Shown here piece by piece: positions 1 through 5,195 of a DNA stretch of 5,195 bases. The position numbers were made by a program, and so were the translations under genes. The notes under the pieces are model-generated. The model searched no databases. It was not told where the DNA came from and saw only the letters and a program-made list of their open reading frames with translations. Source of the stretch: an uncultured Prevotella sp. (lineage in GTDB: Bacteria > Bacteroidota > Bacteroidia > Bacteroidales > Bacteroidaceae); NCBI GenBank assembly GCA_900770515.1, contig CAAHDP010000084.1, positions 1 to 5,195 of the forward strand, in the 5' to 3' direction. Numbering within the stretch: position 1 is the first letter of the stretch; the number at the start of each line of letters is the position of its first letter.

Positions 1-111
1 AATCTCAGCACCATTATCGGTGAGTACCTTCTCGAACTTAGCGACCGTTTCCTTCATCTGTTCATCAGACAAAACGGGAGTCAAAATGAAAACGGTTTCG
101 TATTGATTCAT
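1..111 (-). CDS. rpsF: 30S ribosomal protein S6, N-terminal part (cut by window edge)
   Basis: S6 is a small-subunit protein that binds the central domain of 16S rRNA as a heterodimer with S18. Only the first 37 codons are visible. The translation begins [12 protein letters not shown] and continues through [17 protein letters not shown], which is the typical S6 start: a first beta-strand (Y-E-T-V-F-I-L) followed by a helix that begins at the S-D-E-Q segment. The ATG at 111..109 opens the conserved strand directly, so the start is secure. No Shine-Dalgarno sequence precedes it, as usual in Bacteroidetes. The gene runs off the left edge; rpsR and rplI commonly follow in this phylum but cannot be seen here. 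A promoter candidate about 90 bp upstream would give a leader of roughly 85 nt. Nothing unusual is seen in the visible part. Identification is by recalled family sequence. Confidence 0.93.
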   Translation of the reverse strand, partial: MNQYETVFILTPVLSDEQMKETVAKFEKVLTDNGAEI

Positions 112-195
112 ACTACTTTTGATAATTAAAAATTGTTATTAATAAATACTTTGCTCTTCATAAAAGATGTCATCAAACACCCTTTTCACGAATTG
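112..195 (-). other. Presumed 5' leader of rpsF
   Basis: This AT-rich stretch lies between the predicted rpsF transcription start and its ATG. It contains no open reading frame worth calling and no strong hairpin. I looked for an S6:S18-binding leader of the kind known in some other bacteria and could not recognise one. It is described only so that the gap is accounted for; its status as a leader depends on the promoter call at 201-232. Confidence 0.4.
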
Positions 196-200
196 CGGTG

Positions 201-232
201 CAAAAGTACGACTTTTTCTTGAATTAACCAAA
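201..232 (-). promoter_or_regulatory. Promoter candidate for rpsF (Bacteroidetes sigma-ABfr type)
   Basis: On the minus strand a TTTG at 232..229 is followed after 20 bp by TACTTTTG at 208..201. This matches the Bacteroidetes primary sigma consensus (-33 TTTG, -7 TAnnTTTG, about 20 bp apart). Transcription would start near position 196. The -7 box lies in one arm of a perfect inverted repeat, and the -33 box lies just beyond that of the opposing promoter, so the two promoters interleave. Confidence 0.78.
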
Positions 233-249
233 TTTTTTTTGTACTTTTG
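219..249 (+). promoter_or_regulatory. Promoter candidate for the small membrane protein gene
   Basis: TTG at 219-221 is followed after 20 bp by TACTTTTG at 242-249, a good fit to the Bacteroidetes -33/-7 consensus. Transcription would start near 254, leaving a leader of about 108 nt before the ATG at 363. The site overlaps the rpsF promoter on the other strand across 219-232, so both are unlikely to be occupied by RNA polymerase at once. Confidence 0.72.
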
Positions 250-362
250 CACAGAATATTAGTTCTTTTTAGCTTTTACAAAGCTTTTAGAAGACATTTC
301 AAAGGTTTACACCTTATTAAATACAAAATAAAAATAGGAAGAAAATAAAAAACAAGAAGATT

Positions 363-563
363 ATGAAGAATCAGAAATTGAAGAATTCACTCCGTGACCT
401 CCCTACCATGGGCATGGCTTTCATCGTACTGGGCGTATTGCTACTTGCTGCCAGCTTTGCGATGAACATCAAGAGCAACAGTATGCTCTACGCAGGTTTG
501 TTTTTTATCCTAGCTGGTGTAGCGGGATATATCAATACGATAATAAAAAGGATGAGCCGATAA
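363..563 (+). CDS. Small two-helix membrane protein, function unknown
   Basis: I do not recognise a named family for this 66-residue protein. A basic N-terminus (MKNQKLKNSLRD) is followed by a hydrophobic segment at about residues 16-34, a short polar turn (NIKSNS, about 35-40), a second hydrophobic segment at about 41-61, and a basic end (KRMSR). By the positive-inside rule this suggests a helical hairpin with both ends in the cytoplasm and a tiny periplasmic loop. No signal peptidase or lipoprotein site is seen. Reasons to believe it is real: a good promoter upstream, no overlap with another gene, strongly patterned hydrophobicity, and a terminator placed exactly at its end. The ATG at 363 is the first in frame and starts the charged N-terminus; Met16 and Met18 would remove it. 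It is divergent from rpsF and convergent with rprY. The last codons form the 5' arm of the terminator and the TAA lies in its loop. Confidence 0.75.
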   Translation: MKNQKLKNSLRDLPTMGMAFIVLGVLLLAASFAMNIKSNSMLYAGLFFILAGVAGYINTIIKRMSR

Positions 564-578
564 TTTCGACTCATCCTT
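548..578. terminator. Bidirectional rho-independent terminator between the small gene and rprY
   Basis: AAGGATGAG at 548-556 pairs with CTCATCCTT at 570-578 (9 bp). After a C/A mismatch, CGA at 558-560 pairs with TCG at 566-568 around the 5-nt loop TAATT. Reading minus, the stem runs directly into TTTTTATTA, a good U-tract for ending the rprX-rprY transcript about 43 nt after the rprY stop. Reading plus, it is followed by TTATCTTTT, a weaker tract. The stop codon of the small gene (561-563) sits in the loop. Confidence 0.85.
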
Positions 579-620
579 ATCTTTTAACCAGCAGAACACT
601 CTGCCTGTCTTTCTAGCTTA

Positions 621-1319
621 TTAATCCTGATTTGGTACAATCAACTTGTAACCCTTACCGTGGATATTGATGATTTCAATCTGATCATCATCCTTCAAGT
701 GCTTGCGAAGTTTTGTAATATATACGTCCATAGAGCGAGCATTGAAGTAATTGTCATCAATCCAGATTGTCTTGAGAGCGAAATCACGCTGCAGAATTTC
801 ATTGGCATGCGAACAGAGAAGAGCCAACAACTCATTTTCCTTGGTTGTCAACTTAGTCTGCTTGTCACCAATGGTAAGGAGCTGCTTCTGTGTATCAAAC
901 ACGAACTTACCGATGTGATACAAGGTACTCTCCTTAGTCTTCTTACCACGTACACGGCGCAAGATAGCCTCTACACGGAACACCAACTCCTCCATAGAGA
1001 ATGGTTTGGTGATATAATCATCAGCACCAATCTTGAAACCTTCGAGGATATCCTCCTTCAAAGTCTTGGCTGTCAAGAAGATGATAGGCAGATCGGCATT
1101 AGCCTGACGAATCTCCTGTGCCAAGGTGAAACCGTCTTTCTTTGGCATCATCACGTCAAGAACAGCTATATCATACTTATTCTTTGTAAATTCCTTGAAT
1201 CCTAACTCGCCGTCTGGACACAAAACTGTAGAATAACCCTTTGCCTGCAAATATTCGCGAAGCAACATACCCAGGTTTTCATCATCCTCACAAAGCAAGA
1301 TTTTAATTGTCTCTTCCAT
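621..1319 (-). CDS. rprY: Response regulator RprY, OmpR/PhoB family
   Basis: A DNA-binding response regulator of 232 residues, the normal length for the family. The receiver domain covers about residues 5-120: acidic pocket E11/D12/D13, phospho-acceptor D55 in VLDVMMP, T83 in FLTAK, and K105 in ITKPF. After a basic linker (RRVRGKK) a winged-helix output domain covers about 134-228, with the recognition helix around NARSMDVYITKLRKHL (193-208) and the wing at IHGKGYKL. All switch residues are present, so it should be phosphorylatable. The sequence closely matches Bacteroides fragilis RprY as I recall it, notably CEDDENLGMLLREYLQAKGY and the segment DFALKTIWIDDNYFNARSMD. It lies 49 bp downstream of rprX with no promoter or terminator seen in the gap, so it is probably cotranscribed with and phosphorylated by RprX. 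Regulatory targets cannot be read here; in the family, RprY has been linked to stress and redox responses in Porphyromonas, and RprX/RprY were found in B. fragilis through an effect on porin expression when placed in E. coli. Confidence 0.95.
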   Translation of the reverse strand: MEETIKILLCEDDENLGMLLREYLQAKGYSTVLCPDGELGFKEFTKNKYDIAVLDVMMPKKDGFTLAQEIRQANADLPIIFLTAKTLKEDILEGFKIGADDYITKPFSMEELVFRVEAILRRVRGKKTKESTLYHIGKFVFDTQKQLLTIGDKQTKLTTKENELLALLCSHANEILQRDFALKTIWIDDNYFNARSMDVYITKLRKHLKDDDQIEIINIHGKGYKLIVPNQD

Positions 1320-1368
1320 ATCTTAATCAATTTTTATTTGTTAATATTCTTAATTATCAATTTCTTTT

Positions 1369-2928
1369 TTAACTATGTATTACCGGCAGTTTTATAGTGA
1401 AGGTGGTACCTTTACCGAATTCACTTTCTACCTTGATTTCGCCATCATGCAAATCAACGATTTTCTTCACATAGGCCAATCCTAAACCGAATCCCTTCAC
1501 ATCATGTACATTACCAGTATGAACACGATAGAACTTATCGAAGATTTTCTTCAGATTCTCCTTTTTCATACCCAATCCGGTATCAGTTATAGAGAGATAA
1601 AGATGCTCTTCATCATTCCAGGTTTTCATCGTAATGTTGAGAGGTTCATCCGGTTTGCGATATTTTACCGCATTGTCCATCAGATTAAAGATTACATTCT
1701 GGAAATGCACCTCATCCACATAGAGTCCAGAATCAATCGCCTCTATATCGGTATACACCTTACCTCCTGTATGCTCAACACGAAGCGTAAACGAATGGGC
1801 GATATTTTCCACCATCTCATTGAGATCGAGCTCTTTCTTCTTAAATACCGCTTTTTTACGGTCGAACATACTCATCTGCAGCACTTTCTCTACCAGGAAG
1901 CGAAGTCGTTTAGACTCATCATTTATCACACCACCCAAATGTTTCTGCATCTGCTCACTCTTGGAAACAGAGGAATCATTGAGCATCTGAGCAGCCAAGC
2001 TGATACTGGCTATAGGCGTCTTCAACTCATGTGTCATATTGTTGATGAAATCATTCTTGATTTCCGTATACCTCTTCTGCCGGAAGATAACCACAATGGT
2101 AAAGATGAAGGTGATCAACAATACCAAAGTAAAGATTATACTTGGTATCATGAAGCGCACACTTGAGAAGATATAGCTATTCATATCAGGGAAATGAATC
2201 TTCACAACTCCCATCTTCGACTGTGGGTCGTTACGGAATAGCACCTGTGAATAGCTGTATTCCTCGCCCTCATCGCTATAGTCCGGACACCGGTACACCT
2301 CACGACCATCCTGTGTAGTTACAGTAAAATGATATGGTATGTTAATGCCATTGTTCATCATCTCAGCCTTCAGGTCCTGATCCAACTGCTTAAAGTTGAT
2401 ACGTTCCTTCAAAGGTTTGTCAGATGCAGAATAAAGGATGGAATAAACTACCTCATCCAGCAATGCTTTCTGATAAACATAGCGATTCTTGACGATTTCC
2501 TGCAGCGACTTCTGAGTTTCACTGAGCGAATTCTTATCGCTTCTCAAAATCATCGCCTTAGGCATATTACCAGGACTAATGGCGATGGTTTTCAGTTCAA
2601 AGGATGAGTATACCGTACCATCTTTCCCCACTACCGAGTACTGATGCGATTGCTGCACTGTGCCATCAGGCAAGCCACTACGAGTACCCGCAGAATCCTT
2701 CTTTGCTGCCTTACGTTCTGTCTCATTGACATCTTTTTCAAGATAGCGCAAGGTTTCATTCAGCTCCAGATTTCTTGAAGCTTGATATAGGGCTCTGTTG
2801 ACAGATTCGTCAAACTGTTCCTTCTTCATGTTAACCATCTCCTGGATGTAACTCAACTGCAAAAAGAGCAGAGCAAGGAACGAAAAGCCCATTATAATGG
2901 CTATGGTCCAAATCGTTTTCTTTTTCAT
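1369..2928 (-). CDS. rprX: Sensor histidine kinase RprX
   Basis: An inner-membrane sensor kinase of 519 residues that should phosphorylate RprY. Order of parts: a basic start (MKKK) and first membrane helix at about 5-26; a periplasmic sensor of roughly 230 residues (about 27-256), beginning with a coiled-coil-like charged helix; a second membrane helix at about 257-282; the dimerisation/phosphotransfer region with H300 in the H-box MTHELKTP; then an HATPase domain with N-box NLMDNAVKY (N415, N419), G1 box DTGLGM (449-454), F-box FDKFYRV (463-469) and G2 box GFGLGLA (479-485). All catalytic boxes are intact. Only about 18 residues separate the second helix from H300, so there is no room for a HAMP domain. 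I do not recognise the sensor region as a standard PAS or Cache fold, so the signal is unknown. The ATG at 2928 is supported by the basic residues before the first helix. It is first in the rprX-rprY operon, opposite to the more common regulator-first order. Confidence 0.93.
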   Translation of the reverse strand: MKKKTIWTIAIIMGFSFLALLFLQLSYIQEMVNMKKEQFDESVNRALYQASRNLELNETLRYLEKDVNETERKAAKKDSAGTRSGLPDGTVQQSHQYSVVGKDGTVYSSFELKTIAISPGNMPKAMILRSDKNSLSETQKSLQEIVKNRYVYQKALLDEVVYSILYSASDKPLKERINFKQLDQDLKAEMMNNGINIPYHFTVTTQDGREVYRCPDYSDEGEEYSYSQVLFRNDPQSKMGVVKIHFPDMNSYIFSSVRFMIPSIIFTLVLLITFIFTIVVIFRQKRYTEIKNDFINNMTHELKTPIASISLAAQMLNDSSVSKSEQMQKHLGGVINDESKRLRFLVEKVLQMSMFDRKKAVFKKKELDLNEMVENIAHSFTLRVEHTGGKVYTDIEAIDSGLYVDEVHFQNVIFNLMDNAVKYRKPDEPLNITMKTWNDEEHLYLSITDTGLGMKKENLKKIFDKFYRVHTGNVHDVKGFGLGLAYVKKIVDLHDGEIKVESEFGKGTTFTIKLPVIHS

Positions 2929-2933
2929 GGGGG

Positions 2934-2968
2934 CAAAGATAGGAAAATTCTTAATTAGTTAACACAAA
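2934..2968 (-). promoter_or_regulatory. Promoter candidate for the rprX-rprY operon
   Basis: On the minus strand TATCTTTG at 2941..2934 fits TAnnTTTG exactly. A TTTG lies at 2968..2965, separated by 23 bp, longer than the ideal of about 20. The -7 box ends only 5 bp before the rprX ATG, so transcription would start on or next to the start codon, giving a leaderless or almost leaderless mRNA. No other TAnnTTTG on this strand was found between the fusA2 terminator and rprX. Confidence 0.5.
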
Positions 2969-2984
2969 ACAGTTAATTATTTAA
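2951..2984. repeat. AT-rich direct repeats upstream of rprX
   Basis: TTAATTAGTTAA at 2951-2962 and TTAATTATTTAA at 2973-2984 match in 11 of 12 positions, and their starts are 22 bp apart, about two helical turns. They flank the -33 box of the rprX promoter candidate. OmpR-family regulators often bind direct repeats, so an RprY autoregulatory operator is possible. The low complexity of the DNA makes chance occurrence quite likely. Confidence 0.3.
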
Positions 2985-3058
2985 TCGGTTTTTATACGAA
3001 TTAACAAAAAATACTATTTTTAATTTCATATACACAACTAGCATCCAAACAAGAAGGC

Positions 3059-3092
3059 AAAAAAGGAGCGTACATATCACATGCACGCCCCC
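3059..3092 (-). terminator. Rho-independent terminator of fusA2
   Basis: Reading the minus strand, GGGGCGTGCAT (3091..3081) pairs with ATGTACGCTCC (3075..3065) in an uninterrupted 11-bp stem with two G-U pairs and a 5-nt loop (GTGAT). It is followed at once by six T residues (3064..3059). One further G at position 3092 precedes the stem. It lies about 95 nt after the fusA2 stop and before the rprX promoter region, so it should separate fusA2 from the rprX-rprY operon. On the plus strand no T-tract follows. Confidence 0.93.
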
Positions 3093-3185
3093 TCATTGGT
3101 CATATCAACATAAAATTTTAATTTATATAAGAGAGATAATTCTCAAACTAATGTATTTCAATATAGTTGCAAATGAAAAATCAAA
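3093..3185 (-). other. Presumed 3' untranslated region of fusA2
   Basis: This AT-rich stretch between the fusA2 stop codon and its terminator holds no open reading frame of note on either strand. The only internal symmetry is a short weak hairpin around GAGAGATAATTCTC. Together with 2929-3058 it makes up the 257-bp gap between rprX and fusA2. Confidence 0.5.
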
Positions 3186-5195
3186 CTACTCAGCTTCCTT
3201 AGCCAACTCAGCCTCATGCTCAGCAATCAACTTGCCCTGAATGTCGGTAGGAACCAACTCATAGCTGGCAAACTTGGTTGTGAAAGAAGCACGACCACCT
3301 GTAAGTGAACTGAGAGAAATTGAGTAATTCGCAAGCTCCTTGAGAGGAATCTTAGCACTGAGCTTCTGATAGCCAGCCTCAGAATCCATACCCATGATGA
3401 GAGCACGGCGTCCCTGAAGATCACTCATTACATCACCCATATAGTCGGCAGGAACATAGACTTCCAAATCATAGATAGGTTCCAAGATCTTAGGACCAGC
3501 CTGCTTGAAAGCATCGCTGAAGGCATGACGTGCAGCCAACATGAACGACAACTCGTTGCTATCTACAGGGTGCATCTTTCCGTCATATACGATTACACGA
3601 ACGTCACGAGCATAAGAACCAGTCAAAGGACCATGCTCCATACAGTCCATAATACCCTTAAGAATGGCAGGCATGAATCGGGCATCAATGGCACCACCTA
3701 CAACAGAGTTGAGGAACACCAACTTTCCACCCCATTCCAAAGAAACCTCTTCACGGCTCTTGATATTCATCTTGAACTCCTGGCCGTTGAAAGTGAACGA
3801 TGTCGGATCAGGCATACCTTCTGCATAAGGCTCTACGATGAGATGCACCTCACCAAACTGACCAGCTCCACCACTCTGCTTCTTATGACGATAGTCTGCA
3901 CGAGCTTTCTTGGTAATAGTCTCACGATATGGAATACGAGGTTCCTCAAATGTAACGTTGAGCTTCTCGTTATTTTCCAAACGCCACTTCAATGTACGGA
4001 GATGGAACTCACCCTGACCACGAACGATGACCTGACGTAACTCCTTATTCTGATCAACAACCCATGTAGGGTCTTCCTGACGCATCTTAATGAGGGCAGC
4101 CATCAGCTTCTCTGTATCCTGGGCATTAGCCGCCTTGATAGCACGAGAATACTTAGGGTTAGGATACTTGATAAAGTCGAAGCGCCACTCAGCACCCTTT
4201 CCATTCAAGGTATTACCCGTCTTAACGTCCTTCATCTTCACGGTACAGCCGATATCACCGGCATTCAACTGATCCACTGCCACACGGTTGGCACCAGCGC
4301 AGGCATAGATCTGTCCGATGCGTTCCTTAGAACCACGATCGGCATTGGTCAAGTCGTCACCGTTCTTGACAGAACCACTCATCACCTTAAAGTAGCTAAC
4401 CTCACCGATGTGTGGCTCCAAACCTGTCTTGAAGAAGTAAACACTCTCAGGGCCATTGGTATCAGGAGCAATTTCCTCACCACGGGTATTGTGCAACTTA
4501 GGCATCTCGCTTACGAAAGGAACCACATTGCCCAGGAATTCCATCAGACGATGAACGCCCATCGACTTACCTGCACAAACGCAGAATACAGGGAAGATGC
4601 TGCGGGTAACCAATCCCTTGCGGATACCCTCACGGAGTTCATCCTCTGTCAAGCTCTCACTCTCGAAGAATTTCTCCATCAAGCCCTCGTCATTCTCGGC
4701 AGCAGCCTCAACGAGCGCAGCATGAAGTTCCATTGCCTTATCCATTTCCTCCTCAGGAATATCCTCGATGATAGGTGCACCGCCTTCTGGTTTCCAAGAA
4801 TATTTTTTCATCAATAAGACGTCAATGAGAGCATTGAAGCCAGGACCGGTCTCGATAGGATATTGTATCTGCACACACTTAGGACCATAGATGTCCTTCA
4901 TAGTTGCAATGAGGTTATCGAAATCACACTTGTCTGAGTCAAGCTGGTTAACGAGGAAGATAACAGGTTTGCCCAACTTCTCGGTATAACGGAAATTGTT
5001 CTGGGTACTAACCTCAGGACCATACTGACCATTAATAAGGATAACTGCCTGATCAGTTACGTTAAGTGATGTAATTGCACCACCAACGAAATCGTCGCTA
5101 CCAGGGCAGTCGATGATATTCAACTTCTTGTTGTTCCACTCCACGTGAAAAACGGTAGGGAACACAGAGTAACCATACTCCAGCTCAACTGGGAA
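3186..5195 (-). CDS. fusA2: Elongation factor G paralogue of the EF-G2 type (N-terminus off the edge)
   Basis: A translation factor that moves mRNA and tRNAs through the ribosome. The frame is open to the right edge: 669 residues are visible and roughly 50 are missing, including the P-loop. The codon at 5165 is GTG inside the gene, not the start. Numbering from the first visible codon: altered switch I (GYSVF where EF-G has GITIT), G3 DCPGSDDF at 29-36 (Ser33 replaces the catalytic His of DTPGH), G4 NQLD at 83-86 (NKxD in EF-G), then the G' subdomain, domain II, domain III (VRGQGEFHL near 391), domain IV with QSGGAGQFG near 440 and MHPVDSNE near 541 (His542, equivalent to E. coli His583), and domain V ending at SSLTGGRASFTTKF. 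Domain IV holds an extra segment of about 26 residues near 461-490. These traits match Bacteroides EF-G2, reported to translocate without GTP hydrolysis under starvation. The gene lies next to rprX-rprY, not in the str operon, as expected of the paralogue. It ends at its own terminator; its promoter is outside the window. Confidence 0.93.
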   Translation of the reverse strand, partial: FPVELEYGYSVFPTVFHVEWNNKKLNIIDCPGSDDFVGGAITSLNVTDQAVILINGQYGPEVSTQNNFRYTEKLGKPVIFLVNQLDSDKCDFDNLIATMKDIYGPKCVQIQYPIETGPGFNALIDVLLMKKYSWKPEGGAPIIEDIPEEEMDKAMELHAALVEAAAENDEGLMEKFFESESLTEDELREGIRKGLVTRSIFPVFCVCAGKSMGVHRLMEFLGNVVPFVSEMPKLHNTRGEEIAPDTNGPESVYFFKTGLEPHIGEVSYFKVMSGSVKNGDDLTNADRGSKERIGQIYACAGANRVAVDQLNAGDIGCTVKMKDVKTGNTLNGKGAEWRFDFIKYPNPKYSRAIKAANAQDTEKLMAALIKMRQEDPTWVVDQNKELRQVIVRGQGEFHLRTLKWRLENNEKLNVTFEEPRIPYRETITKKARADYRHKKQSGGAGQFGEVHLIVEPYAEGMPDPTSFTFNGQEFKMNIKSREEVSLEWGGKLVFLNSVVGGAIDARFMPAILKGIMDCMEHGPLTGSYARDVRVIVYDGKMHPVDSNELSFMLAARHAFSDAFKQAGPKILEPIYDLEVYVPADYMGDVMSDLQGRRALIMGMDSEAGYQKLSAKIPLKELANYSISLSSLTGGRASFTTKFASYELVPTDIQGKLIAEHEAELAKEAE

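Larger units (their letters stand above)
198..252. repeat. Perfect 12-bp inverted repeat holding both divergent -7 boxes
   Basis: GTGCAAAAGTAC at 198-209 and GTACTTTTGCAC at 241-252 are exact reverse complements separated by 31 bp. Each arm contains a TACTTTTG -7 element plus the same four flanking bases, GCAC downstream counting the last G of the box and G upstream. The symmetry is largely explained by two near-identical promoters facing away from each other. The identity extends beyond the consensus positions (the nn bases and both flanks), so a shared regulator site is possible but not shown. Confidence 0.7.

Noticed and set aside
112..195. S6:S18-binding autoregulatory leader upstream of rpsF
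   Set aside because: I found no stem with the conserved bulge elements expected of that leader; the region is AT-rich with little stable structure.
591..604. Small hairpin GCAGA / TCTGC with a 4-nt loop after the terminator at 548-578
   Set aside because: The stem is only 5 bp and the following tract (CTGTCTTTCT) is poor; it may aid plus-strand termination but cannot be called on its own.
660..1205. Plus-strand open frame of 181 codons opposite rprY
   Set aside because: It lies wholly within a clearly identified gene on the other strand and shows no domain, promoter or plausible composition of its own.
1320..1368. Separate promoter for rprY in the rprX-rprY gap
   Set aside because: No TAnnTTTG element is present on the minus strand in these 49 bp; cotranscription is the simpler reading.
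1504..2607. Plus-strand open frames (1504-2166 and 2329-2607) opposite rprX
   Set aside because: They are antisense shadows of the rprX coding sequence, His/Leu/Ile-rich as reverse complements of coding DNA often are, with no upstream signals.
3525..4817. Open frames antisense to fusA2 (3525-4040, 4090-4272, 4410-4817), plus a minus-strand off-frame at 3227-3424
   Set aside because: All lie inside the EF-G paralogue, whose frame is supported by conserved motifs throughout; the others show no recognisable protein features.
5163..5165. GTG as the start of the EF-G gene
   Set aside because: The frame stays open to the window edge with EF-G-like residues (ELEYGYS) upstream, and starting here would remove the P-loop and switch I.
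3186..5195. Canonical EF-G or a TetQ-type ribosomal protection protein
   Set aside because: Both have the DTPGH switch II motif; this protein has DCPGS plus a domain IV insertion, and the locus is not the str operon or a mobile element.

Overview
The window looks like a chromosomal segment from the Bacteroidales, most likely a Prevotella/Segatella-type gut or oral anaerobe. Three things point there: proteins closely matching the Bacteroides RprX/RprY two-component system, no Shine-Dalgarno sequences ahead of the genes, and promoter-like sites of the Bacteroidetes type (TTG / about 20 bp / TAnnTTTG). Intergenic DNA is very AT-rich and coding DNA moderately so. I see no mobile element, CRISPR array, tRNA or rRNA.

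Layout from left to right. (1) The first 37 codons of rpsF (ribosomal protein S6), minus strand, cut by the left edge. (2) A 251-bp divergent control region with two overlapping back-to-back promoters inside a perfect 12-bp inverted repeat. (3) A 66-residue two-helix membrane protein of unknown function, plus strand. (4) A short convergent gap with a bidirectional terminator whose 5' arm lies inside the small gene and whose loop carries its stop codon. (5) rprY (response regulator) and rprX (sensor kinase), minus strand, transcribed rprX then rprY. (6) A 257-bp AT-rich gap with an rprX promoter candidate abutting its start codon and a strong terminator for the next gene. (7) Most of an EF-G paralogue (EF-G2 type, fusA2), minus strand, with its N-terminus beyond the right edge.

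The most notable content is the EF-G paralogue. The visible G domain has Ser in place of the catalytic switch II His (DCPGS, not DTPGH), NQLD in place of NKxD, and an altered switch I. Domain IV carries an insertion that I count as 26 residues against E. coli EF-G recalled from memory. These features match EF-G2 of Bacteroides thetaiotaomicron, reported to support translocation without GTP hydrolysis during carbon starvation and in gut colonisation. The window is therefore probably an orthologous locus of a recently described system, not an unknown one.

How the genes work together is inference. rprX-rprY form one signalling operon. fusA2 ends in its own terminator upstream of them, so it is probably a separate transcription unit despite sharing the strand. 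The small membrane protein is divergently coupled to the rpsF ribosomal protein operon.
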